In this document: piece by piece, positions 26,201 to 38,504 of the stretch
How the letters are laid out: each line of letters starts with the position of its first letter
Position numbering within the stretch: position 1 is the first letter of the stretch
Source of the DNA: Certhia americana
Lineage: Eukaryota > Chordata > Aves > Passeriformes > Certhiidae
Direction: 5' to 3'
Length of the DNA: 64,000 bases
Assembly: GCA_018697195.1 (NCBI GenBank)
Contig: CM031879.1
Span: forward strand, 34,052,228-34,116,227
The notes under the pieces: model-generated
What the model saw: only the letters and a program-made list of their open reading frames with translations
Database searches by the model: none
Told to the model about the DNA's origin: nothing
Translations under genes and position numbers: made by a program

Positions 26201-29200
26201 ACCACATAAAGCCTCCAAAGTTTTGCTTTAACTCTGCTGCAGAAAGAGGTTCTGTTTTGAAATCTCAGGCTGTGCTACAGGAAAAGAATTCTTTTCCTAT
26301 GGACTCAGGATATTCACAGTGGATGCCTCATTCTGCTCCTGGTGGAGCCCAGCGCAACAGGGTACAATGGCAGGAGAGACCTTTTCAGAGTGGTGGAGGC
26401 TACAATTTGGTACTAAAATGAGGAGTGAGCAATGGGGACTCTGCAGGGCAGAAGGGAGATGCACGGGGAAGAGAGAAGACTTCTGGGGATTCCTGGCTGG
26501 CAGCACCTTGTCATTCTGCCAGTTGGTTATTTCCCTTCTTTACCCAATGACTGTTTCACGTAAAATCTGTGGAGTTCTTGGAGTTGGAGTAGGATACCAG
26601 CCTCCATTTCCAGGAGAGCATTCTCACTGGCAGGATAGAGATCTGAAGTTTATTAACTACACCTTCAGGACCTTTTGCTTGTGGAGGTCAGACTCTGAGG
26701 AGAGGACAATAACTTTATGCTCACAGCAATTTTATAATCTACTGCTGTTCTGTCCTCTGGGTCTCTTGCAGGAAACTGGTGTCAGAAAGATGCTGCTGCA
26801 GCTTTTGCCAGAGAGGAATAATGATCCCAACTGCAGCACCCTCTGTACACATATCACTGTCTGGGGATGCTAACAGTGCAAACTGATTATACAGTGCAAA
26901 AGTACCTAACAACCTTCTATTTATTTCCTTTGCAGGAGAAATTCCCCAAGTAGGGCTCTGTCAGTCCTCCCATAACCATTTCTACTCATGGCATTGTCCA
27001 ATCAGAAGTATTACAAATGCATTTTTGGAAGCTTTGTTTGATTGAAATTCATCGTGTCCAAATTAATTTGGATGAGTTGGAAAGCTATTAGTTCCTTGGA
27101 GGAGGGAAGCAGGGTGGAATTGAAAGATGGCATGGCAATTTTTGAGCCAAGCAAAGGTGTGTTTGCAAACTACAGGTACTGTGGAGATATTTGAGACTCC
27201 TGAGAAGTGCTAACCTAGAAGAGAAGCTTCCATAATATGAAATAACCTCCCATTCCCTCCCTCTCTGGGTTTATTCTGAGTATTATTTGGGGTAGAAGCA
27301 ATTTTCTGATTTTGAAACTTGTGCCAAATGACAAGCTCCCAGGACAGGGCATTTCAGCTCACTGAGACTGATGTTCTTGTCACTTTTACTGCCACCTCCA
27401 GCACAAATGGGCAGCAATGCCAATTTCCCTGAGCAGCTGCTGGCATCTGCTACCAAAAGGGACTCTGGGGGAATCCACCAGCAGACTGACTCCAGCTGAG
27501 GGACTGTACAGCTTCCAGCATCTCCATTCTGGGGCAGGTGTTCCAGTAGTCAGGAGGACTGATCTCAGAGGACTGTCTTGGATGAAGAAAAAGCTTGAAG
27601 TACGTTGTCTGGCACACTTTGGGATGCAGAGGGTGGTATTTTCTGACTAATACATGTTTTAACAATGTGTTCAAACAATTCTGAAGATTTCCCACAGTCT
27701 GTGTGCTCAAGTTGCCTCCTTGCTGGCACTTCGGAGGTTTTTCCAATTTCAATTAATATCTTGCCTGTATGTGACCAGAAAAGCTCCCAAAAATGGTTCC
27801 ACTTTTAAATTCATGGAAAAAGAACAGTCAATTCTTAAATGATCTGACCAGCACTAAGGCAACTTCTATATATTTCATAGTAAGTGGTAATAGAGAGCTT
27901 TCATAAAGCAGACCCTAAACCATCCCAAACTATTCTTTCCTGTGAATGAATTCCATCACAAAAACTGCCTGCATGTGGACTGCAGGAGCTCAAACACAAG
28001 ATGTGCTAACACGAAGGCCGTGTCCAATCTCAGTCATGACACACAGAGAGAGTATTGCTAATCCCATTGCCAGACACTAAGCCATTCCTTGCAGCAAGGT
28101 GATTTGTTCAGTCCCAGCAGAGAAAGAGGCAGCTCCACCATAGGGGCTATCCAATTATGTGTAATTTTTCAGAAAAAGCTGGAAAAATATTTTCCTCATG
28201 AGCCTGAGCTTGAGCTGTGTATCTCTAGTGAGACAGTATTTTTGTTCTGCTTGGCTTTCTGTGGTGTTTCATGATGTGACTGGTTTCAAGCACTTAGTGA
28301 TTGTAAGATTAAAATGTGCAGTGTAAAGGCGGCAGAAGTATGATGCATTTGTTTGCTGCTTTCTTGCCTGATTTTCCTTAGAAGAGGCCAGAAGAATCAG
28401 ATAAATCAGAGCTAAAATGTGTTTTTGTAAATATGGAGGAAACACAGACTTCCTTGTTTACACTTGGAATATTCTTTAATGAAGGCAACCCTTGGAGTAA
28501 TACTATATATGGGGGAGGTTGAGGCTGGAGCTATTTCTCCTAAGGGAACTGTGAATTAATATGTGTTCCTCTCTTTTCCTCTAATTTCTTTCTGCTGGTA
28601 GGAAAAATGATATCCATAATGTAGCTTCAGTCCATGTCATTTAATATCCTACACTGGCTCCCCCTTGGGATGTAGGGGAAGTGGAAAAAAAAAGTATATT
28701 TAGAAAAGGAGACAGTTTGTCAAGATTTTAAGAACATTTTGGTCAAAACAAGACCTCTCCAATGCACTGTATTTAATAGATATTATTTTAAAAATGTTTT
28801 CTAGCAATTCTGTGCTGCTTTTGCCATGTCCTATGGTTTCTGGATTCAGGGATGGAAAAATTATAGTTTGCCTTACCAAGCCACAGCCTTGTGAGAAATG
28901 AAGAGTGCCAAATAGCCTTTCCCTGCTGATGGCAGTCAGCGGGACCTCAGGGAGAGGGCAAGAGAAACTGGGCAAATCCCTAGGGAGCCTTGCCAGCACC
29001 CAGCGCTGGTAGCCCAGCTCCTGGTGCTTGGCCTCTGTGGTGGGGAACACCTCTCCCCCCTGGGGGGCTGATCTGGTGGTGCATGTTGGCCTTTTGGGTC
29101 CTCTGTCACTCACCAACCCCTCTTTCCTCTGCACATGTGGAACTCCTCTACTCCCAGGAGCTCCTTGTGCCTTTGGAAATGAGCTGCTGTGCTTTCCTCT

Positions 29201-30528
29201 TGAAAAGCAGCCACACGGGGAGGAGGCAGGTATTAAGCTCCTTTTTTTTCCTGAATATTACCTGATTTATTTCAGAAGAAATTGTTGTCTTCCACTGTGC
29301 CAAACGTCTGTTCCTAGAAAGCACACAGTCACAAAGCCTTTCAACACACTCTCACTTTACTAGGGGGAAGCCATTAATTCATTTTGTCTGCTTTTTCCTC
29401 TGGGAAAGTAGTCCAAATGTTTGAAGTGTCATTAGGCAAAGCAAGAGGAATACTGACAGTTCCTGTTTTGCAAATTGTCAAATGAACCCATTTCCCACTG
29501 TTGCTAGTAATGTCTTTCATTATGGCTTTAATGAAATTGCACTGACATATTTATGGTCTAATAAAAGAAAAAAAAGATACCCTGTAAAAGAAGTTTTCAG
29601 AAACTGAAATGTTTTAATAATGGTTTCATAAATTATTTTGATTATTTTTTTAGTCATAAACTTTGGCAAAATGAGTGCCATATTATTCAAAACCGCTAAT
29701 GAAATGGTCTCTGGACTGTGCCATTTAAATCCTGTAAGATGTATTTTCTCCTGCCTCTCCTTTAAATTCAATGCCCTTCATTTTTAACATCAATGGGAAG
29801 CTGGCTACAATGTACTGTATCTTCTTCCCACACAGACCATTTATCCACTATTATATTTTCCTACTCTCTTATCATTGGGAAAACAGCACTTTGACACACC
29901 ATTTTATGATTTATACTTTTAAATACCCACCTGATCCAGTTTTATTATGTCCTCAGTTGTTGAATTCAGCTTGAGTTAAAGTAGGGACTTAAGCATCTGT
30001 TTTGAAATTGTTAGGGATTAGCCAGAAAATGTTCTAATGATTCTGATGAGCATCTGTCAGTTTTTTTGTGGGGCAGTGGTGAGAGCTTCCAGATAAACTG
30101 TCATGTCTGCTGGATCTAGATCTGGACTCTTCTTAAACCTAGGATCCAATCTGTTAATTGTACTCATTTTCATGAGTGCAGTTCTGGTTTCAGTAAGAGA
30201 CGTGTATAATTTTTTTCAGTATTTTTTTTCTTTTGTAAACCCATAAAATGAGTCTGACTGAGCTTTGTATGTTCATTTCACTTATATGAATCAGCCAATT
30301 GCTGCCCAATTAACATCTGAATTGGCTTTTATGGAAAAAAAAAAGCACTATTGGTTCTATCCCAGAGGTTACAGCAGACTAAGAAAATAAAGGTCATGTT
30401 ATATTTTGAATTCAGGATATACAGATGTTATAAAAAGATAAAATCTGAAATTCAGAAGGAAAAGGGAGACTTATCTGCAGCTATGCTATGTATATGCAAA
30501 TGGTAACAGATGATTTACTGGTAGCATC
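23201..30528. other. Intergenic sequence, no gene recognised
   Basis: It contains the 159-codon minus-strand frame at 23225-23704, the 184-codon plus-strand frame at 26319-26873 (the longest open frame in the window), and the 144-codon minus-strand frame at 28700-29134. None shows a recognisable domain, and splice or promoter context is not evident. A T14 run lies at 25381-25394. The patch at 28900-29240 is GC-richer than its surroundings. Confidence 0.6.
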
Positions 30529-30546
30529 TTTTTTTTTTTTTTTTTT
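30529..30546 (+). repeat. T18 homopolymer
   Basis: Eighteen consecutive T residues. No associated retrotransposon body was recognised on the reverse strand. Confidence 0.9.
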
Positions 30547-31800
30547 AAACAATGAAATATCATAAAATAGGCAAAAGAAAAAAACTAAAATGGACCAATG
30601 AATAACAATACATACTCAATCTTTCTTAAATATGCAACTGGGGGAATATATGCTAGTTTCTTAGGATATGGCTAGTAAATATGTAGAGGCTTAGTGGCAA
30701 ATCTGCCTTCTTGGAACAATAGTTCCTATATCACAGATGAAAATAAAGATATATGCATCCAAAATAGAGAAGGAAAACAATACATATACCCCTGAGGCCT
30801 CTGTATAATTCATATCAGTTGTCTTCAAGAAAGTTAGAAAATACTTCATACATTCAGGGAATACAGCTTTCCATCAGAGAAATAAAATAGATATATCTAG
30901 GATGTATCAGCATGGTCTCATATTTCCTTTCTCTGGGGTTTACTCTGATGTCATTTCATAGTAGCCATGCTTTTATCCTTGAAACTCACCATTGTTAGCA
31001 CAAGGAACATTTTAGAGGCAGAGCTCTTGGCACAATTTTTGCTCATGTTGTATTTTCATCCTGTTTCACATTTTCAGTCTCCTCCTCTGCCTGCTGTGTT
31101 GGGCTGAGCAACTGCAGAGTTCCCCATGCTTGAAACATGTCGAGTGCTAAGCTAATATATAATTTCATCCTCCATGAGGTGGTGGTGGGGGACATGGTGA
31201 CACAGAATACAAGGAGTTTGGCTCATTTTTTCAACAAAGATGTGTGTGACAGCTTTCAAAGTTGTTTGAAGGGGCTGTTGTTTTAAGATGTTTGTGGCTC
31301 TTACAAGTGTATTTGGTTATCTGCCTGTTCAGGTGCACTTGTTCTGTCTGCCTGTTGTCTACCTGCCTATTTATGATCAGCAAACCTCAGGAGTGTGGCT
31401 GCAATGGCTTATGTACATATCTAAGTGTCATGCTTAGATCTGGACAAGTGGTCATACTGAAATCTACCCATTCCCTGTTTCTTGATTACACTCATAATAT
31501 ACACAGCACAAGAGTGAGCGTGGTCTCCAGGCATCTGGGTGGGATGTTCTGCTCAGTCTCACAAAAGGCCACGATAATTGAGATGGAGTAAATGTGTTCC
31601 CTAAAGTCACATGTGGTGTTTCAGTAGGAACAGGAGCTGCAGTGAATTGCTTTGGTAGATCTTTAGATACATCTCTGTGATTGACAGCAACCAACAAGAG
31701 CAGAGTATGAAGGCATTTGTGGTTTAGTATGTGTGATTTGAACACTACAACATGATAATCCAATGCATTTATGAAAAACATTAATGAATTTTCAAGGATC

Positions 31801-31844
31801 ATAATAATATAGGAAAATTATCATAATAATATAGGAAAATAAGA
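31801..31844. repeat. 22-bp tandem duplication
   Basis: The unit ataataatataggaaaattatc is followed at once by a second, nearly identical copy that diverges at its end. Confidence 0.85.
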
Positions 31845-32810
31845 ATATATCTAAATATAGATTTACAGTCCTGTGTCCTGTCTTTTATGCCTTACAGGCA
31901 GGTGAAGCAATTCTGCAGCAAAGAGGTGTAGGACTTGGCTTCCATGTGATATCTCGTCCAAGTCTTAAATAGAGACCTGCATGTTCTCAAAGCACCACCC
32001 TTACTAACTCGTAGAGAAATGAGTTTTGAATTATATGCTGAACCTCAATTACCCTGGTCTTTATTTTATAAAATTTCTTCTATTTCTTGTGACACAGAAA
32101 TACCTAAAACATAAACCAAGCCACAAATACAATTTAGCAGCATGCATTAGAAACCCATACAAACTAGGTTGCTCAGTTGATACCTCTAAAAGGCCTGGAA
32201 TTGATTTGTTTTTCAGAATGGTATAAATGTTCATAGAGGTGTTCTAAGCATGATTTTAAATGAGACATTCATAAATTAACAAATTTTTAAATGTATGTAG
32301 TGTATTTCTTACTAATTTGCAGAGTCTGCTCTGTGTCTTCAGGAAACACAGAGGTTTGAACTTTGATGTCTACTAAATTCTATACTGTTTATTATTTTGT
32401 CTAAATAATTATTGACCTGATAGTGCTTCTGGTCTGTTTTAATGGTAAGGTAAATGTGCCTCAGGCTGTATCGAAAGATAGTATACTTTTCATTTAATGT
32501 GAAACTTCAATAGTAACCTTCCCTGTGTTTTTACAGAATTGATCATTATGTTGGAGGAAAAAAGTATCTTTTTCTGGTATGATATTTAGTTTTAAGAGAT
32601 GATAACACACAAGAAAAAGATTTTTTTTCTTGCTCAGAAATAAATAGCACCCATTTGATGAATCATTGCCACAAGCGTAGCAATTAAATTTCAATCCTCA
32701 GGCAGTTTTTTTTTAAATAAAAATGTTGCAGGGTTCCATAAAGTGTTTTCTATATACCTTTGGCTTTTGTAGGGAACACTGGAGGCTGGAAATGCAGGCC
32801 TGTTTGTTCT

Positions 32811-32908
32811 CCTGATTTATAGAAGAGGAATTATACTGTGAGGCAGCTAGGAAAAGAAGGCTGTCTGTGCAAGGAAGCCAAATTTAAATCCATGCCTGAC
32901 TCTATAAA
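32811..32908 (+). mobile_element. Possible ancient MIR/L2-type 3' tail relic
   Basis: Blocks in the expected order are gatttatagaagaggaa, ctgtgaggcagctagg, gtgcaagg and aaatttaaatccatgcctga. They resemble the shared L2/MIR tail (tttayagatgaggaaactgag..., then gcaaggtca, then tttgaacccaggtctgact). Identity is low, and the call is from memory of the consensus. Confidence 0.35.
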
Positions 32909-35900
32909 CATCACCTTTATTTTTCATTATCCACCACAGAAAGTGAAGTGTTTTTGTGTTTGTTAAATCATTGGTCTCTGTCTTACTATTGCCATTCAGG
33001 GTCTGCAGCCGTGACATTGCATCTGTCTGTGAAGCTGAATTCAAAACACCCTCACTCTGGCTCAGAAAGCAAATGAAAGTCTTGGGTCAACTGATGACAA
33101 CGTTTAGAAAAAGAATTTAACTGGTAGCTTGAGGGTAAAGGGGTTTGCATTTGCTTATTGATGCCCTGATCCCCTCAGGCTGAGCCACATCTCATTGTTA
33201 CTGCTAAATTTTGCTATGGATCTGAATTGATGTAGCTAATGGAGCTGGACCTCATGCCTCTGACCTTTCCTGGTCCTCCCTGTCAGACTGGACAATACAA
33301 ACTGCACCTGGGGCTGCCTTTGCTGAAACCCATGAGCCAGTGCTTACTGCATAGATCCTTTTTAGGTGTCTCTGCTTTAGATGCCATGGCCTACATTTAT
33401 AGCCATGATGTTGCAAGTATGAATTCTCAACTAACAAACTATTTACCTGTAGATTTAGTATGTTGTGGCATCTGTAAACATCTGCTCTTCCTTGTTTGTC
33501 TGGAATAACACTGTAAAGGTCAGCTCAGGGCAGGAATCACCAAAATTCCCTACACACATTGTGAGATCTCTCCTGGTTTTGTTGTTTTAGTGGAACCTGT
33601 AGTTTCTCCTAAAGGAATGCCTGCTCCTCACAACTCCTCCAAAAATCTCTCTGAGGTTTTCTAAGTGATAAGTTGTCTCTAAAATAATGTCATGAGTAAA
33701 GCTGGTATGGTATTTCAGATATGTTCCTGCAGAAAGAGTAGGACCACTACAGGAAGGGTGTTGCCTGGATCTGCTGTCTAATAACTTTTCATCTATGACA
33801 GAATTTAGCATAGCTACAGGATGAATAAATTGTTCTCAGTCACCTACCAGTGGAAATTTCTCTTCACAGCATCACTTAAAAGGAAGCAGTTCACCTAAAA
33901 TTTTAAATTGATGTTCCAGCTTAGAAAAATAACAGTAACTTTTGAAAGAGGATTTGGTTTTTGTACTCTTCTGGTTCAATACCTGGTAGCCTTAGGTATC
34001 TGCAAATATATCCTGAATACATAATCAGCCTATGCTGAAACCAGCACAGGTTTCATATCTCTCTTGTAAATACAATTCCTACAAAGGCTGGTTGCCCTAC
34101 TGCAATACACCAAATCACTGCACGAACTTACAAAGTGCTCTCAAACCCTTTAAAGTGTAGTTCTTTCGAGTAAACGACATTCTCCAGTTTTGTAATGTCA
34201 CGTGGATAAATGCCTCTTCCACTAACTGTGAGGGGACTACAAAGCTCTATTGTTGTAAAAGTTTGATTTTTCAATTCTTGGGACTGGAAAATAGAATAGA
34301 CACTTGTCCTAGCCTTCTGGCAGAATTGACAAATCATTAATTCCATTGATTTCCACAGTAGTGAAATTTATCAAACCAAAGTCCATTTGTATTAGCAAAA
34401 AAGGTTACATGCCGTGGCACTGAAAGGCCTCTTCTCATGCTCTTGCTTTTATACTTTCACCTTTATTTATCTGCTCTTTTTTAAAGCACTGTTGCATACT
34501 GTCATGTGCATGGAAGCTTCAGACAAAAATTATCAGTGAGAATCTCCTGTTGAGTCACGAGGTGCAGAAAGGATGCCCTGGTTTTCTGAAGTCCTTCTCA
34601 GAGAGGAGTCTGGGTGTGGTTGGATCCTATCCCAGTCTCAGACTTGGTCAATGGTTTATGTCTAATAGATTATACAGGTGTAATTGAGCCTTTATGTGAC
34701 TTCATCCTGCAGGATTTAGGATGGCAAACCATTGAATTATTTATTTAAATTGATGATAATAATGATTTGACTAAAAGACTTTAGTCTGAATAAGTACTAT
34801 ACAGTATAGATAGTAAGTAATAGCTACAAGTATAGTAAACTATTTATTAAATTAATAATTCCCAAGCTAGCAAAATAATAATTAAGAGAGATTGACATCA
34901 CCACTACCAGTGACTGTGGCCAAATATCTTTCACTCAGCCTCGAGGTGTAACCTTGAGAGGCATCCCCTCAGGGGAGGAATCTCCACTCATGCACTCCTT
35001 GCGGGACTATGCTAGAAGTCCCTGCTGTTAAAAAAGTGGGACTGTGCCCTTATTATATGAAGTGATTGACTGTCAGTCATGTGTTTCTATGCCAGCTGTA
35101 TCAGCTCGGCAGACTTTAGCTCAGCAGCTTCAGATAAGTTATCAGTACTATCACTTGTTGGTTCCTTTATCAGGAACTTTTTCTGCCACATCCTCACCAG
35201 TGAAAGCTCCTGTCAGGATACACTGTTTTTCACATTCTCAAAGTGTTTAACTTCAGGATTGTTATCAGTCTGGTCTCACCATTCTTCAACAGCAAAAGCA
35301 GCATGACTTCCCTTCTAAATCCACTGATGCAAATAGGGTAAGTTTTGAGCTGTTTTACCCCCACTAGGCAGAGGAGCCTGCTTTGTGTATGTTGTAAAGA
35401 ACCTGGAGTGGTTCTACTATGAAGGTTCTACTGCAAAGTCTTCTGCTTCTTCTTGTCCATTGCACTCAATGCACTTTATGTCAAAATTGCAGATACATCA
35501 ATGCTGAATGAACATTTGCCAGTCTTCAGGATTGGAGAGGAGCAAAGGGTTGTGTGCAACAGGTAAGCCCACCGCACTTATGCCCCCACCCAGCCTGCAA
35601 ACTTCAGCGGTGAAAAGATCATTTGAAAGTGTCTGACTAGGAGAAAATTTCCTTTTTTCTTGATTTCAGGTAGAAAAAATTCCATTTCCTGCTTGGTGGG
35701 CTTGCCCCATTCCAGCAAGTGTTGGTGCTGGCTGGTGTATGAGAACACAGCTGCAGCTGGAGTGCTGGTGGCTCACAGCACTGGTGATGATTTTCAAGGA
35801 GTGCTCTGCTGCTGGGGGCTGTGCTGCACCTGGAGATCAGCCTCTGGGTGCCACGGAGGTGCACAAGGAGAGGAGGGTTAAGGGTGCTCTCTGATTAAAG

Positions 35901-38069
35901 TTCCATTTGCTGATGCTCTTCACCAATTTATATCCAAGTGCTACTTTGCTAATTAATGACTGCTCATGAAATGCCATGTGTCAGCAATGAATCACTGATT
36001 TTTGTTGCACTTCAGTAGTATATAGATAATGAGCAAGGACAACTCATATAATTAAAGCCTAAAATAGCCCTGTCGGTAGGACACAATCAAGTGTTTATAT
36101 GTTGCTGCAGTGTGTGTACCACAGTATATCACTTCCCTGTCTTTGTCTTTGGTAGTTTTACAAGAAAAAAATTGGAAATTTAAAAAAATCTGGGATAGCA
36201 AATGTCTTTTCAATGGTAGTTGTATGAGGAATTGAATTTCATTTTAAAAGAACTAAAATCCTGCCAGTTATCTGTATCTGGTGTAACCTTAAAATAAGAC
36301 TGTCTTAATTATTGCCTCTAATGGGCCTCACCAACTGAAAACTAATTAAAAAAATAAATAAAAAGGAGACACTGCCTGGATGAAATGGGGAAGGTTAGTG
36401 CAATGTTACAGAAAAATCTGTAGTTTGTGTCTCCACAGCTGCATGCAGCTGGAAAAGTGAGAAACAGGGACAAGCCCACTGTGAATGTGTGTAGGCAGCT
36501 GTTCATACTTCAAGCGATACCTTGAAAAATCTGCCACTGAACCAGTAAACCAGCAAACAGCATTTCTTCTGTTTGACCTGGTCAGTGCTAGCACAGCTGG
36601 GATCTTGTATTTTCATTCATAAGAGGTAGGACCAAGATTCTGGAGGACATTTTGGTCCCTCCATGCACTGCATCCCGTTCCCAACCGTGTTATGTACATC
36701 ATGGTCTGAACCACTGATGCAGTCCACTAGTTTTCTTCATAAATGGGGAAAAAAATCATATTCCTGAGAGATCTAGTATCTATTAGCCAAAGTACCCCAT
36801 GTTAGCAGTGACATGAACAAAAGACATTTGCAAATGGTTTCTTAGGTGTAGCAGTGGGAAAACTGCATCCCATCTCCTCTGTCAAGGAATAAATCAGTCT
36901 CTTGTGAACCCACTTATTCTGATGAGCATATGAGGGAAGGGGAGGAAGGTACATAGTCTACGTTGAAAAAATAAGGCAAAAAAGGGACATTATGAAAGGC
37001 ATGAGAAGAAGAACAAATATTTTATTTCTTAGTTTCGGACACAAAATATTACAACGTTTAGGATTTTAACTTTGTTATAAAAAATGTTTTATGACACATT
37101 TCTTCCCAAAAGAGCCCCTAACACTTCCCTCCCACTCCCTTTTGCACAGACCTATGTGGGAACTCAAGTTTCTATAAAGGAACAAAAACCTTAGCCATCA
37201 GATGTGACCACAACTAAGTAAAGCAGCAATAAAAGCGAACATTTGTTTTCCTTGGAATAGGTTATGGATAGCTTCTCAGAGTGACCAGATCTAATCTTGG
37301 TGCTCAGCAGTAAGAACAGCTTCAGCTCTCCCCTTAGTGCACTGGGCAGAGTCTTTGTATTGGCCTCATAGAGCTGTTCAAAAAATCCTGTGAAATGTGG
37401 ATCTTTTCTGAAATGACTTCTACAAATTCTCAGAAAGCTTTGTGAGTGTTTGAGAAAAGCTTTCACTACAGAGTATAAAGCACAGTGGGATTATAATCTT
37501 CTTGTTTTCACAGGCTTGTTTAGGGAAAATTCTCAACTCAGGTTGAGTGGTGAAGCCCTTAATCTCCTTATTGAAGACACTATAGCCCTTCCATTAACAC
37601 TGCTTGAGTGTTAAGCTGTGAAGGCAGATGCTCTGCCTGTATGTTATTCCCTTCATAACATACTATTATGTTCTCCAATGCTGTGATCTCCAATGATATC
37701 CTGACACTGGAGAGTTCCTCAGTGATAAACTGGGAGACAATTCCTCCTGTTGACATCTGCTCTTCCACATTTGTTTAGCTCTTTGAATGCTGTTTGCTTG
37801 CACCAATGAAGCTGTGGATAACCACCTTCCATCTGAGCAGTGAGATTGTGAGTGATCTTGGATGGAATTAATTCAGATATTTCTGATCTTTTGACATCAC
37901 TTTTGGTTAAGTCAAAGATCTTTATAACTGCAGAGTGGAGTCAGGGACAAAAGTATGAAACTGTTAGAGAATCTGCAAAATGGGTTCTTCATGTTTTTTA
38001 AAGACATGCACTGCTGTGGAACAGAAGTTCCCATGCTGATGTCCTAGGTTTTAGCTTTTATATTTTTCA

Positions 38070-38504
38070 GATTCTGTGCTGTTTTAGTTTGTGGTTCTGG
38101 GTTTCATATTAAGTGGTAGTGAGCTCTCTTCACAGGGTAGGTAGACAAAACAATTCCTTGTCTAGCTTGGGACCAAGGACAACTTATATAAATTTCAAGC
38201 CCAAGACCAAAAACAATGGTGAAGTGAACAGAAAAAAACCAAGTAGGATGGGGCTTTATACCCTGAAGCTATGGTTGGACAACTGACTCTGATACGCTAA
38301 TGAACCCAAACTTATGAAAGTGTGAGACCTCATGATCAGTTGTCCATTTGTGATAGTTTTTCATGCATCTTGGGTACCCCAGCCAGGCTCTTCTGCTGCT
38401 CAGGTCTACCCATTGAGGGCTTTTTAATAAATAAGCCTTTTTAATAAATAAGAGCCTTTTGCTCTGTCTAGTCTCTGTTCCAGGTCAGCCTCCAGAAGGC
38501 ATCA
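38070..38504 (+). mobile_element. Probable avian endogenous-retrovirus LTR (solo), with duplicated polyadenylation signal
   Basis: The segment has an LTR-like layout. A-rich upstream sequence carries TATATAAA at 38185-38192 and a second TATA-like box in ggggctttataccc near 38250. It is followed by gacaactgactctgatacgctaatgaaccc, a cattgagggc segment, two AATAAA hexamers (38426-38431 and 38443-38448), and a terminal ctctgttccaggtcagcctc...gcatca. This order resembles LTRs common in songbird genomes. The hexamers fall in a 17-bp tandem duplication. The left boundary is uncertain and no target-site duplication was identified. No retroviral coding sequence is adjacent. Confidence 0.45.
38422..38455 (+). 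repeat. 17-bp tandem duplication carrying two AATAAA hexamers
   Basis: The unit ctttttaataaataagc occurs twice in succession, giving two potential polyadenylation signals inside the probable LTR. Confidence 0.85.

Larger units (their letters stand above)
30547..38069. other. Intergenic sequence, no gene recognised
   Basis: AT-rich. It contains a 22-bp tandem duplication at 31801-31844, a MIR/L2-like trace at 32811-32908, and a possible LTR-like segment around 34740-35330 with small inverted repeats (GACTAAA/TTTAGTC near 34769-34786). No coding similarity was seen. Confidence 0.55.

Noticed and set aside
28700..29363. 144-codon minus-strand frame and opposite-strand frames at 28990-29363
   Set aside because: No recognisable domain; opposite strands are open over the same bases, which suggests composition rather than selection.
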